Assembly (NCBI GenBank): GCA_001724855.1
Contig: MEED01000066.1
Span: 1-39,957 of the forward strand
Direction: 5' to 3'
Source: Lautropia sp. SCN 69-89
GTDB lineage: Bacteria > Pseudomonadota > Gammaproteobacteria > Burkholderiales > Burkholderiaceae_E
DNA length: 39,957 nt
The notes beneath the pieces were generated by a model. It saw only the letters and a list, made by a program, of their open reading frames with translations, ran no database searches and was not told the origin of the DNA. The position numbers and the translations under genes were made by a program. Below are positions 32,375 to 39,957 of this stretch, one piece after another. Each line of letters opens with the position of its first letter. Position 1 is the first letter of the stretch.

Positions 32375-34843
32375 TCAGGGCCAGAAGGCGCCGAGCAGCG
32401 GCTCGTCGCTGCCGCTCGAATACTCGGACCACAGCACCACGGCGCGGCCCGACGCGCCGACGGCCAGCGCGCGTTGCCAATCGACGCGCCCGTCCTGACT
32501 GCTCGAAGCCAGGCGCTGCGCATCGTGCCAGGTGCCATCGTGAACGCGGGCCCAGGTCTGGTAGATCGAGTTCGTCTCGTCGCTCTGCTTCCAGCTCACG
32601 ACGAGGCGGCCGGAGGCGTTCATCGCCGCGTTTGGCGACTCGGCCCAGCGGCCGACCGTCGACAACCGCTCCAGCGCGCCCCAGCCGCCGGCGGTCGAGA
32701 AGCGGCGTGTCCAGATCGCGTCCTTGCCGTCGCCGTCGCGCAGCATCCAGACCGCGGCGGCGTCGCCGCCGGCCGACCCGGCGAGCGCCAGGTTGCGCGC
32801 GAAGGGCCAGCCGATCGCGTCGACGTCGGCCGGTGCGCTCCACCCTGTGTTGCCGGTCGAGCGAGACCAGCGCAGGCGGTCCCCGCCGTCGGTGGAGTCG
32901 ATCCAGATGGCCAGCGCGTTGCCGTCCGCGTCGACGGTGACGCGCGACGTGCCCACCGATCGCCCCTTCTCCCGTATCACCTGGGGCGATCCGAAGCCGC
33001 TGCCCAGGTCGACCGGCACCGCGATCACCGTGTCCGAGGTCTCGCTGAAGACCACGAAGCCTCGCCCGGTGCCGTTGACGGCCATCGAGATCACGCCGGA
33101 GATCGCGCCGCGGTCGATCGCCGCCGGCGACGACCAGCCGGCCCCGGCGTCGATGCTCGCGTAGACACCGTACCGGCCGCCGGCATCGGGCTGCGACCAG
33201 ACGAGCAGCGCGCGACCGGTGTCGTCGATCGCGAGATGGTGTTCGCTCGAGTTGCCGGACAGCGAGGTGTCGACACGCACCACTGGTCCCCAAGCGCTGC
33301 CGTCGAAACGCGCCGCGGCGAGGTGATACGCGCTGCCGATCGCGTAGCCCCAGGCCGCTACTGCCCTGCCGTCGGTTGCCACGGCGAGGCGGGTTTCATA
33401 ACCGTTGACACCACCGTCGATAAGCGCTGGCGCCGACCAGCCGCCGCCACTGGCGCTGGCGCTGGCGAAGTAGGCGCGCGCGGTGGTCTGGCCCGGTGGG
33501 TAGGCCATCCAGACGGCGAGGGCACGGTCACTGCCGTCGATGCCGGCCGCCGGGTCGTAGTTCGTACCGAGGGCCTGTATGGTCGACGCTGCGGACCACA
33601 CAGTCGTTGCCGCCTCCTTGACCGTGAGCGTCGCTGCGATGCTCGACTCGCTTCCCGCCGTGTTCGTCGCAACGACGCGGAACTGGTTGCCGTCATCCGT
33701 GATCGTTGTGGCGGACGTCGTATGGGTCGCGGCCGTCGCTCCCGCGATGTCGACCCAGGTGGCACCGTCGGTCGACCGCTGCCACTGCAGCGTCGGCGCC
33801 GGGGTTCCGCTGGCCGAAGCGCTGAACGTGGCCGTCATTCCGACGGTCACCGTTGCATTCGCCGGTTGCGTGACGAAAGTCGGTGCCACTGCCGGCAGCG
33901 GGGCGATGTTGTCGCCATAGAACATCAGCGTCCCGCCGGCCGACGCCCGATAGCTGCGACCAGGCCGCTGGCACGAGAAGCGCACGTCGTACGCGCCGAG
34001 CCCGTTGTCGGCCTCCGACATCGGCAGTTGCCAGAGGTGGTTGCCGCGGCGTCGTTTCGCGTTTTCGGGATCAGTGCTCAGCGGCACCGCGGTGTCGATC
34101 AGCGTCGCGGCAAGACGGCCGCCGTTCGCGCGGCGCGTGACTGTGAGTTTCGCGTCGCCGCAGTCCGCTGCAGCCGAGTAGTTCAGCGTGATGTCGAGCG
34201 TCGTGGCCTTCGTGACCGTCCACGCGATCGACTCGGGGCCACTGTGACGCTTCGTGATCGCGTCGGCTATCGAACTCACGACGCTCGGCTGCACGTTGGG
34301 CGTGACGCAACTGTACGGATCGTCGGTTCGCGGCGCGCAGACGCCGACCATGAACCACGAGAAGGAGTTGGCCAGCCACGACGCCGTACCGCCGTCGATC
34401 GTTGCGCCGACCGGCAACCAGACGTCCGACGGCGACGCCTTGAACGGCAGCTGGTCGTTCGCCCCGGCCGTCCACGGCATCTCGATCGTCACCGGATAGA
34501 GGAAGACGAGATCGTGTGGCGTGATCTCGTAGACCTTGTCGCCGACGGTGTAGCCATCGGGCGGCGCCGAAGGGCTGCCGGCGGCGGTGCGCGCAATGCG
34601 GATCACGGTCGGCTCGGTGAGAGCGCCTGCCGGGATCTTGACGACCACGCCAGCGGGGCCGGTGACCGTGCCGCCCTCGGCGCCGATCGTCGCGCTGGCC
34701 TCGACCACCTGTGCAGGCGGATCGTCCCCGCTGCTGCACGCCATGAGAATCGCTGCAAACAGGCCGGCGATGCCGGCCCGGATCATGCGACGAACGCAGG
34801 AGCCTTCTCCGCCGGCCTGCGGCGGACCATCGAAACCATCCAT
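32375..34843 (-). CDS. Large lipoprotein with ZU5-like, Ig-like and repeated propeller-type segments
   Basis: An 822-aa exported protein. The ATG at 34843 has AGGGGAAA before it. A signal segment (IRAGIAGLFAAILMAC) ends at a lipobox Cys (residue 36), so it is probably lipid-anchored. Residues about 45-170 resemble a ZU5 domain (IGAEGGTVTGPAGVVVKIPAGAL). About 330-420 is an Ig-like domain (VTQPANATVTVGMTATFSASA ... QWQRSTDGATWVD). From about 430 to the end, some eight repeats of about 45-50 aa carry motifs such as RALAVW, RAVAAW, RALLVW and NALAIW, suggesting a beta-propeller. It may bind ligands or polymers at the cell surface; no enzyme motif is visible. A 5' leader with a bulged hairpin (34866-34890) precedes it. 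Confidence 0.8.
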   Translation of the reverse strand: MDGFDGPPQAGGEGSCVRRMIRAGIAGLFAAILMACSSGDDPPAQVVEASATIGAEGGTVTGPAGVVVKIPAGALTEPTVIRIARTAAGSPSAPPDGYTVGDKVYEITPHDLVFLYPVTIEMPWTAGANDQLPFKASPSDVWLPVGATIDGGTASWLANSFSWFMVGVCAPRTDDPYSCVTPNVQPSVVSSIADAITKRHSGPESIAWTVTKATTLDITLNYSAAADCGDAKLTVTRRANGGRLAATLIDTAVPLSTDPENAKRRRGNHLWQLPMSEADNGLGAYDVRFSCQRPGRSYRASAGGTLMFYGDNIAPLPAVAPTFVTQPANATVTVGMTATFSASASGTPAPTLQWQRSTDGATWVDIAGATAATHTTSATTITDDGNQFRVVATNTAGSESSIAATLTVKEAATTVWSAASTIQALGTNYDPAAGIDGSDRALAVWMAYPPGQTTARAYFASASASGGGWSAPALIDGGVNGYETRLAVATDGRAVAAWGYAIGSAYHLAAARFDGSAWGPVVRVDTSLSGNSSEHHLAIDDTGRALLVWSQPDAGGRYGVYASIDAGAGWSSPAAIDRGAISGVISMAVNGTGRGFVVFSETSDTVIAVPVDLGSGFGSPQVIREKGRSVGTSRVTVDADGNALAIWIDSTDGGDRLRWSRSTGNTGWSAPADVDAIGWPFARNLALAGSAGGDAAAVWMLRDGDGKDAIWTRRFSTAGGWGALERLSTVGRWAESPNAAMNASGRLVVSWKQSDETNSIYQTWARVHDGTWHDAQRLASSSQDGRVDWQRALAVGASGRAVVLWSEYSSGSDEPLLGAFWP

Positions 34844-35280
34844 GTTTTTCCCCTGTCTGGGCTGCCGGCAAGGCCTTCAGCGGCCTGCCGATTCGCGACG
34901 ACTTCTTGCTTGTTGCTTATGGGGTCGGCGCGCGGGGCGGATAGCGGATCAATGCGGGATACGGCCGAATGCGCGGCGCGAGCGCTGTGCGCTCGGCGAT
35001 GCCATTCGCCCGCGTGTGGATCAGGATCGCTCCGGGGTGAAGATTGTGAGAATTTCGTATCGCGGAGTATGGGGCGACGATTGACGGATTTGCAAGCGTT
35101 TTCGCACGACGCCAACCGATCCGCGCCGTACCTCGCCGCGTTCACCCGCAACCCCTGACTGCCGCGAGCGGCACGCCGCGCGAATCACCGCTCCGCATGA
35201 GCCGCTCCGGGGCATAGAATGCCGATTCAGCCACGCTGCTCGCCCGTTTCAGCGTCGCTGCGCATGTCGATGGCAGCGGC
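34844..35280. other. Divergent intergenic region, 437 bp
   Basis: It separates the lipoprotein gene (minus) from the AraC-type gene (plus). It holds the lipoprotein ribosome site (AGGGGAAA), a leader hairpin CGGCA-a-GGCC/GGCC-TGCCG at 34866-34890, and TAGAAT at 35215-35220, which could be a -10 box for the AraC gene. From 35221 on the frame already encodes AraC-type sequence (see that entry). I see no RNA gene or known riboswitch in the rest. Confidence 0.6.
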
Positions 35281-36063
35281 GTGCTGCAACAGCCGGCATC
35301 GTTCGACGAGAGCAGCGACGCCGGACGCCTGCACCTGTTGCGCAGCGGATCGGCCCAGGTACTGCACGAGGGCTGGACCCCGCTGAAGCTGTCGCGGCCG
35401 AGCCTGCTGTTCTATCCGCGGCCGTTCGCGCACCGGCTGCAGCCCGAACCGGGGCCGGCGGTCAGCTTCGTCAGCGCGGCGATCCGTTTCGACGGTGGCT
35501 CGGTCAGCCCGCTGGCGGCCGCGTTGCCACCGCTGCTGGTGCTGCCGCTGGAGGCGCTCACCGACGCGCGCGCCACGCTCGATCAGCTTTTCGACGAAGC
35601 CGATGCGGCGCGCTGCGGCCGCAACATCGCGCTCGACCGCCTGTGCGACCTGCTGCTGGTGCAGGTGCTGCGGCACGTGATCGACCGCTCGCTCGCCAAC
35701 AGCGGCATGCTGGCCGGACTCGCCGATGCGCGGCTGTGCAAGGCGCTCACGCTGCTGCACGACCAGCCGCAGCGCGACTGGCGCCTCGAAGACCTCGCCG
35801 CGCGGGCCGGCATGTCGCGCGCGCGCTTCGCGGCGCGCTTCAAGCAGGTGGTCGGCATCGCGCCGGGCGAATACCTGACGCGCTGGCGCATCAGTCTCGC
35901 GCAACACCTGTTGCAGCAGGGGCGCCCGGTGAAGGAGGTGGCGGGCGAAGTCGGATATGCCAGTCCCGCAGCGCTCGGCAGGGTGTTCGCCACGCGAACC
36001 GGCGCCACGCCGAAGGCCTGGGCGCACACGCGCAACCAGGCGACGGCGTCCGGATCGGCGTGA
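35281..36063 (+). CDS. AraC-family transcriptional regulator (cupin_6 type), 5' end broken or mis-called
   Basis: At least 260 aa. The C-terminal two helix-turn-helix units span about residues 155-250 (WRLEDLAARAGMSRARFAARF and VKEVAGEVGYASPAALGRVF, then ATRTGATPKAW). The N-terminal part resembles the AraC cupin_6 ligand domain, including SLLFYPRPFAHRL. From GTG 35281 the frame is open, but conserved sequence (ATLLARFSVAAHVDGSG) continues upstream in the same frame to 35221 and reaches a TAG at 35215-35217 without any ATG. An ATG at 35219 lies one base out of frame, so a single missing base may have broken the natural start. The regulated genes are not known. Confidence 0.75.
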   Translation: MLQQPASFDESSDAGRLHLLRSGSAQVLHEGWTPLKLSRPSLLFYPRPFAHRLQPEPGPAVSFVSAAIRFDGGSVSPLAAALPPLLVLPLEALTDARATLDQLFDEADAARCGRNIALDRLCDLLLVQVLRHVIDRSLANSGMLAGLADARLCKALTLLHDQPQRDWRLEDLAARAGMSRARFAARFKQVVGIAPGEYLTRWRISLAQHLLQQGRPVKEVAGEVGYASPAALGRVFATRTGATPKAWAHTRNQATASGSA

Positions 36064-36114
36064 ACTGCGGGCGGCCGACGCACCAGTGGGCGTACGCGTG
36101 ACGGAGTCGGCAGC

Positions 36115-36804
36115 TTGAACGCCTTCGGCGCGCTCGACTGGACCGGGTTGGCCGTCTGGGTGCTTGCCTGGCTTGGCTATTCGCTGTACGCCGAGCGCCT
36201 CGGCAAGCCCCAGGCGAACCTGATGGCGTCGGTTGCACGCTTCCGGCGCATCTGGATGCGCGAGGCCTATCTTCGCGATCCACGCATGACCGACGTCGCG
36301 CTGCTCGGCAACCTGATGCACAGCGCCACGTTCTTCTCGTCGACGACGCTGCTGGTGCTCGGCGCATCGTTCGCGTTGCTGGGCACGATCGAGCGCGGCA
36401 CCGAGATCCTCGAAGTGATGAAGACCCTGCCGTTTGCCACGCGCGTGTCGCAGGAGCTGCTCGAGTCGAAGGTGGTGCTGCTGACGCTGCTCTTCGTCTA
36501 CGCGTTCATGCGCTTCACCTGGTCGCTGCGCCAGTTCAACCTGCTCAACATCATGCTGGGCGCGTTCCCGGCCAGCCGCGACGGGCATGAGGTCGACGAG
36601 GCGCTGGTCGCCACGGCCGGTCGGCTCAACGAACTCGCCGGCCTGAACTTCACGCAGGGGCTGCGCGCCTACTACTACGCGGTGCCGATGCTGCTATGGC
36701 TGGTGAACGCATGGCTGCTGATCGGAGGCGCCGTCGGCGTCACTGCGGTGCTCTATTACATGGAGTTCCGCTCGGCGACGGTTCGGGCGTTGGGCACCGG
36801 GTAG
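36115..36804 (+). CDS. DUF599-family membrane protein
   Basis: A 229-aa integral membrane protein with about four hydrophobic helices (near 8-22, 68-88, 120-140 and 180-215). Sequence marks such as [20 protein letters not shown] and SVARFRRIW match the DUF599 family, whose function is unknown. The start is TTG at 36115, supported by CGGAG at 36102-36106. An in-frame ATG inside the first helix would remove part of it. The gene ends just before hemE. Members of this family are often next to housekeeping genes, and the neighbours give no functional hint here. Confidence 0.85.
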   Translation: MNAFGALDWTGLAVWVLAWLGYSLYAERLGKPQANLMASVARFRRIWMREAYLRDPRMTDVALLGNLMHSATFFSSTTLLVLGASFALLGTIERGTEILEVMKTLPFATRVSQELLESKVVLLTLLFVYAFMRFTWSLRQFNLLNIMLGAFPASRDGHEVDEALVATAGRLNELAGLNFTQGLRAYYYAVPMLLWLVNAWLLIGGAVGVTAVLYYMEFRSATVRALGTG

Positions 36805-36807
36805 AAT
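36802..36807 (+). promoter_or_regulatory. Candidate -10 box of hemE, possibly leaderless
   Basis: TAGAAT lies seven bases before the hemE GTG, overlapping the end of the DUF599 gene. No clear ribosome site precedes the GTG except CCGG-type sequence, so a leaderless transcript is possible. No good -35 box is seen. Confidence 0.35.
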
Positions 36808-36814
36808 CGGCCGG

Positions 36815-37903
36815 GTGAACACACTCGCCAACGACACCTTCCTTCGCGCACTGCGCCGCGAACCCACCGAATACACGCCGATCTGGCTGATGCGCCAGGC
36901 CGGCCGCTACCTGCCCGAATACAACGCGACGCGCAGGCGGGCGGGCAACTTCCTCGCACTGTGCAAGACGCCCGAGCTGGCGTGCGAGGTCACGCTGCAG
37001 CCGCTCGAACGCTATCCGCTCGATGCGGCCATCCTCTTTTCCGACATTCTCACGATTCCCGACGCGATGGGGCTCGGGTTGTACTTCGCCGAAGGCGAGG
37101 GCCCGAAGTTCGAGCGCCCGGTGCGCGACGAGGCGGCGGTGAAGCAGCTCGCGGTACCCGACCCTTCGGGCGAACTGCGCTACGTCACCGACGCGGTGCG
37201 CACGATCCGTGGCGCGCTGGCGGGTCGGGTGCCGCTGATCGGCTTCTCGGGCAGCCCGTGGACGCTGGCCTGCTACATGGTCGAGGGCGGGGCGAGCGAC
37301 GACTTCCGCGAAATCAAGACGATGCTGTACCGGCGGCCCGACTTGCTCACGCGCATCCTCGACGTGAACGCGGACGCGGTCGCGGCCTATCTCGACGCGC
37401 AGATCGAAGCCGGCGCGCAGGCGCTGATGATCTTCGACTCCTGGGGCGGGGTGCTGGCCGACGGCGCTTATCAGCGCTTCTCGCTCGAGCCGATGCGGCG
37501 CGTGATCGCGTCGCTGAAGCGCCGGGTCGACGAGCCGCTGATCGTCTTCACCAAGGGCGGCGGGGCCTGGCTCGAGGAGATGGCCGGCATCGGCTGCGAC
37601 GCGATCGGCGTCGACTGGACGGTGAACCTGGGCCGCGCGCGGGCGCGGGTCGGCGACCGCGTCGCGCTGCAGGGCAACCTCGACCCAATGGCGCTGATGG
37701 CCGGGCCCGAGCAGGTGCGCGCCGAGGCGATCAGGGTGCTGGATGATTTCGGGGCGCCCGCGGACGGCGCCGGGCACGTGTTCAACCTCGGCCACGGCAT
37801 CTCGCAATTCACGCCGCCCGACAACGTGGCGGTGCTGGCCGAGACGGTGCATGCCCACGGTCGGCGGCTGCGCAAGGGCGGCGCGAGCGCGTCCTCACTT
37901 TAG
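36815..37903 (+). CDS. hemE: Uroporphyrinogen III decarboxylase
   Basis: The 362-aa enzyme removes four carboxyl groups from uroporphyrinogen III to give coproporphyrinogen III in haem and related tetrapyrrole synthesis. Family signatures are intact: [15 protein letters not shown] (substrate-binding Arg residues), the active-site Asp in [26 protein letters not shown] and HVFNLGHGI near the C-terminus. It starts with GTG, which fits the start of homologues (xNDTFLRAL). The gene precedes priA, an order common in betaproteobacteria. The 326-bp gap that follows is AT-rich. Confidence 0.97.
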   Translation: MNTLANDTFLRALRREPTEYTPIWLMRQAGRYLPEYNATRRRAGNFLALCKTPELACEVTLQPLERYPLDAAILFSDILTIPDAMGLGLYFAEGEGPKFERPVRDEAAVKQLAVPDPSGELRYVTDAVRTIRGALAGRVPLIGFSGSPWTLACYMVEGGASDDFREIKTMLYRRPDLLTRILDVNADAVAAYLDAQIEAGAQALMIFDSWGGVLADGAYQRFSLEPMRRVIASLKRRVDEPLIVFTKGGGAWLEEMAGIGCDAIGVDWTVNLGRARARVGDRVALQGNLDPMALMAGPEQVRAEAIRVLDDFGAPADGAGHVFNLGHGISQFTPPDNVAVLAETVHAHGRRLRKGGASASSL

Positions 37904-38229
37904 GCCGCAAGTAGTACCGGCGCGGCTTGCAAACCCGAAAAAATTGTGGTTCGAAAAGGCGGGTGAACACTGACTTATGCACAGTCGGCGAGCCGATGCC
38001 CAGCAGCTCGCAGGGTTTTCCCAGAATTTTGCCGGAATCTCCTAAGTCATTGATCCATAAGGAATTGGCTCTGATCAAAAAAAGGGCAAACGACCGTAGA
38101 CCGTGATCTGGCGGGCACTTGCACCAGATGTGGACGGCTTGCCCACAGTTTTATCCACAGCTTTTGTGAACGACTCGTAAAAGCGCTTTGAAGGCCAAAT
38201 CTTAGGGCCGCAACTTAAAGCAAAGTCTC
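37904..38229. other. AT-rich hemE-priA gap with DnaA boxes
   Basis: The 326-bp interval is much richer in A+T than the rest of the window and has A- and T-tracts. It holds an exact DnaA box TTATCCACA at 38151-38159, a good match TTATGCACA at 37975-37983, and a weaker TTGCCCACA at 38139-38147. It contains no gene of usable size. It could be a replication origin, a DnaA-titration or regulated site, or simply the priA promoter region. Confidence 0.5.
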
Positions 38230-39957
38230 ATGAATCTCGGCCTTTCGGACCATTCGCTGGCCGTCAGGGTCGACCGCCCGGACGAGGCTTTTTCGGTGCC
38301 CGACGGCGCTTCCGATCGCTTCGCGCGCGTTGCGCTCGACGTGCCGCTGACGCAGTTGGGCGCCTCGCTGTTCGACTATCGTGTGCCCCCCGGCCTGGCG
38401 GCAGTGGTCGCGGTCGGCAGCTGGGTCGTGGTGCCGTGGGGGAGGGGCCGCCGGGTCGGGCTCGTCGCCGAGCTGGCCGGGCGTAGCGAGATCGAGCCCG
38501 CTCGGGTCAAGCCGCTGTCGGCAGTGCTCGCCGACGCGCCGGCGCTGCCGCCGCCCTGGTTCGACTTGCTGCGCTTTTGTGCCGATTACTATCACCGCGG
38601 ACTCGGCGAAGTGGCGCTGCCGGCAATCCCGAAGCTGCTGCGCACGCCGCCCGCTGCGCGCGCGCGCGGTTCGGCGTTCGCGCGTGCACGCGACCGTTTT
38701 GCGCCGCCGGGCACGCGGCCTGCCTCGCAGCCGCCGCCGCTCAACGATGCGCAGCGCGCTGCGCTCGAAGCGCTGCAGGCCGTCGACGGGTTCGCGGTGC
38801 ACCTGTTGCACGGCATCACCGGCAGTGGCAAGACCGAGGTCTACCTGCACTGGCTGGAGCGGGTGCTCGCGCGTGACGAGCGCGGACAGGTGCTGCTGCT
38901 CGTGCCCGAGATCGCGCTCACGCCGCAGCTGGCCGTGCAGGTCGCGGCGCGCTTTCCCGCGCATCGGGTCGCGGTGCTGCACAGCGACCTGGCCGACGGC
39001 GAACGCGCGGCTCACTGGCTGGCCGCGGTCGAGGGCCGCGCGCGGGTGGTGATCGGCACGCGCCTCGCGGTGCTGGCGCCCCTGCCTGCGCTCGCTGCGA
39101 TCGTCGTCGACGAGGAGCACGACGCCTCGTACAAGCAGCAGGAGGGCGTGCGTTATTCGGCGCGCGACCTCGCGATCGTCGCCGCCTCGCAGCGAAAGGT
39201 GCCGATCGTGCTGGGTTCGGCCACGCCGTCGCTCGAGAGCTGGCACGCGGCGCGGCGCGGCCGCTACCGACTGCTGGCGCTGCCCGAGCGCGTCGGCGGA
39301 GCCCGGCTTCCGGCGCTCAGCCGCATCGACCTGCGCGGACGCACGCTTCGCCAGCAGCTCGCGCCCGAGTCGATCGACGCGATCGAGGCCGCGCTCTCGC
39401 GCGGCGAGCAGGCGCTGGTCTTCATCAATCGGCGCGGCTATGCGCCGGTGCTCGCCTGCGAGAGCTGCGGCTGGCTGAGCCGCTGCAGCGAATGCTCCGC
39501 GTACCGGGTGCTGCATCGCGTCGCCGCGGAGCGAGGTTCGCGGCCCGTGCGCTACCGACTGGTCTGCCACCACTGCAGTGCGGAGCAGTCCGTGCCGCGC
39601 ACCTGCCCCGACTGCGGCAACGTCGACCTGTCGGCGCTCGGCCGCGGAACGCAGCGGCTCGAAGAGGGGCTCGCCGAACTGTTCCCCGGGCGGCGCATCG
39701 CGCGGCTCGATCGCGACGTGGCGCGTGCGCGCGGCGCGGCGCAGAAGGTGATCGACGCCGCACATGCCGGCGAGGTCGACATCCTGGTGGGCACGCAGAT
39801 GCTCGCCAAGGGGCACGATTTCCGGCGCCTGACGGTGGTGGTCGTGGTCGACAGCGATGGCGGGCTGTTCTCGTCCGACTTTCGCGCGCCCGAGCGGATG
39901 TTCGCGACGCTGATGCAGGTGGCGGGCCGTGCCGGGCGCGATCCGCAACGCGGGGGC
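38230..39957 (+). CDS. priA: Primosomal protein N' PriA (3' end beyond window)
   Basis: An open frame of 576 codons from ATG 38230 to the window edge. It encodes most of the PriA helicase, which restarts stalled replication forks. The N-terminal DNA-binding part begins after about 25 extra residues with VALDVPLTQLGASLFDYRVP. The helicase has Walker A (GITGSGKTEVY, near residue 196) and a DEEH motif (VVDEEHDASYKQQEG). The zinc-binding cysteines follow (ACESCGWLSRCSEC ... LVCHHC ... CPDCG), then GTQMLAKGHDF. About 150 residues at the C-terminus are missing because of the window edge. The start is uncertain, since no strong ribosome site precedes it. Confidence 0.95.
   Translation, partial: MNLGLSDHSLAVRVDRPDEAFSVPDGASDRFARVALDVPLTQLGASLFDYRVPPGLAAVVAVGSWVVVPWGRGRRVGLVAELAGRSEIEPARVKPLSAVLADAPALPPPWFDLLRFCADYYHRGLGEVALPAIPKLLRTPPAARARGSAFARARDRFAPPGTRPASQPPPLNDAQRAALEALQAVDGFAVHLLHGITGSGKTEVYLHWLERVLARDERGQVLLLVPEIALTPQLAVQVAARFPAHRVAVLHSDLADGERAAHWLAAVEGRARVVIGTRLAVLAPLPALAAIVVDEEHDASYKQQEGVRYSARDLAIVAASQRKVPIVLGSATPSLESWHAARRGRYRLLALPERVGGARLPALSRIDLRGRTLRQQLAPESIDAIEAALSRGEQALVFINRRGYAPVLACESCGWLSRCSECSAYRVLHRVAAERGSRPVRYRLVCHHCSAEQSVPRTCPDCGNVDLSALGRGTQRLEEGLAELFPGRRIARLDRDVARARGAAQKVIDAAHAGEVDILVGTQMLAKGHDFRRLTVVVVVDSDGGLFSSDFRAPERMFATLMQVAGRAGRDPQRGG

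Noticed and set aside
34844-34960. Possible c-di-GMP riboswitch in the lipoprotein leader, considered because of the c-di-GMP genes in the window
   Set aside because: The conserved core of the GEMM type is not present; only one bulged hairpin is seen.
35227-36588. A 453-codon open frame on the minus strand
   Set aside because: It overlaps the AraC-type and DUF599 genes in antisense and has no recognisable domain.
38215-39948. A 577-codon open frame on the minus strand
   Set aside because: It is fully antisense to priA, which has intact helicase and zinc motifs, and its composition is that of a shadow.

Overview
The window is about 40 kb of high-GC DNA (roughly 65-70% G+C by eye) with dense, proteobacterial-style gene packing. 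The hemE-priA order at the right end, the periplasmic Sox proteins, a TRAP transporter and an EnvZ/OmpR-type pair fit a betaproteobacterium, most likely Burkholderiales. That placement is inference; no rRNA, tRNA or marker gene in the window fixes the genus. I saw no tRNA, rRNA, CRISPR array, transposase or phage gene.

Layout. (1) 1-5485, minus strand: a tripartite TRAP carboxylate transporter (dctM cut by the window edge, dctQ, dctP), a UbiD-family decarboxylase with its catalytic R/E/E set, and an EnvZ/OmpR-like kinase and regulator. This looks like uptake plus decarboxylation of an organic, perhaps aromatic, acid. (2) 5594-10940, plus strand: a periplasmic sulfur-oxidation island with a frame-shifted DUF3365-like haem protein, a c-type cytochrome, an outer-membrane barrel protein, soxX, soxA, soxY, soxZ and a second c-type cytochrome. 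soxB and soxCD are absent. (3) 10943-13733, minus: overlapping c-di-GMP genes, a degenerate-GGDEF/EAL protein and an HD-GYP protein whose HD histidine is alanine. (4) 13902-20978: mixed housekeeping and accessory genes, namely an SBF/bile-acid-type transporter, OsmC-like protein, an unrecognised 76-aa protein, an NSS-family Na+ symporter, a lectin-like lipoprotein, malic enzyme, a frame-shifted helix-hairpin-helix protein and folE.

(5) 21051-32272 is the most interesting part. A TetR regulator precedes an NMT1/SsuABC-type importer (ATPase, permease, binding protein), a DapA-like lyase, a GNAT protein, an SDR with a replaced catalytic Lys, a stand-alone MetE-core protein with all four zinc ligands, a Gfo/Idh/MocA dehydrogenase, a DUF993 protein and a TIM-barrel sugar isomerase/epimerase-like protein. 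Three promoter regions inside this block carry the same operator-like inverted repeat, TAACC-N5-GTTA (one copy GTGA), just downstream of a -10 box. This ties the transcription units into one probable TetR regulon for uptake and breakdown of an unknown, possibly methylated sugar-like or carboxylic substrate. A 120-bp near-perfect inverted repeat sits between two convergent genes of the block.

(6) 32375-36804: a large lipoprotein with ZU5-like, Ig-like and repeated propeller-type segments, an AraC-type regulator whose conserved N-terminus lacks an in-frame start, and a DUF599 membrane protein. (7) 36815-39957: hemE and the start of priA, separated by an unusually AT-rich 326-bp gap with a consensus DnaA box and a second good match.

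Three genes show apparent single-base frame breaks and one has no convincing start codon. This may reflect real decay or a draft-quality sequence, so breaks should be confirmed before biological weight is put on them.
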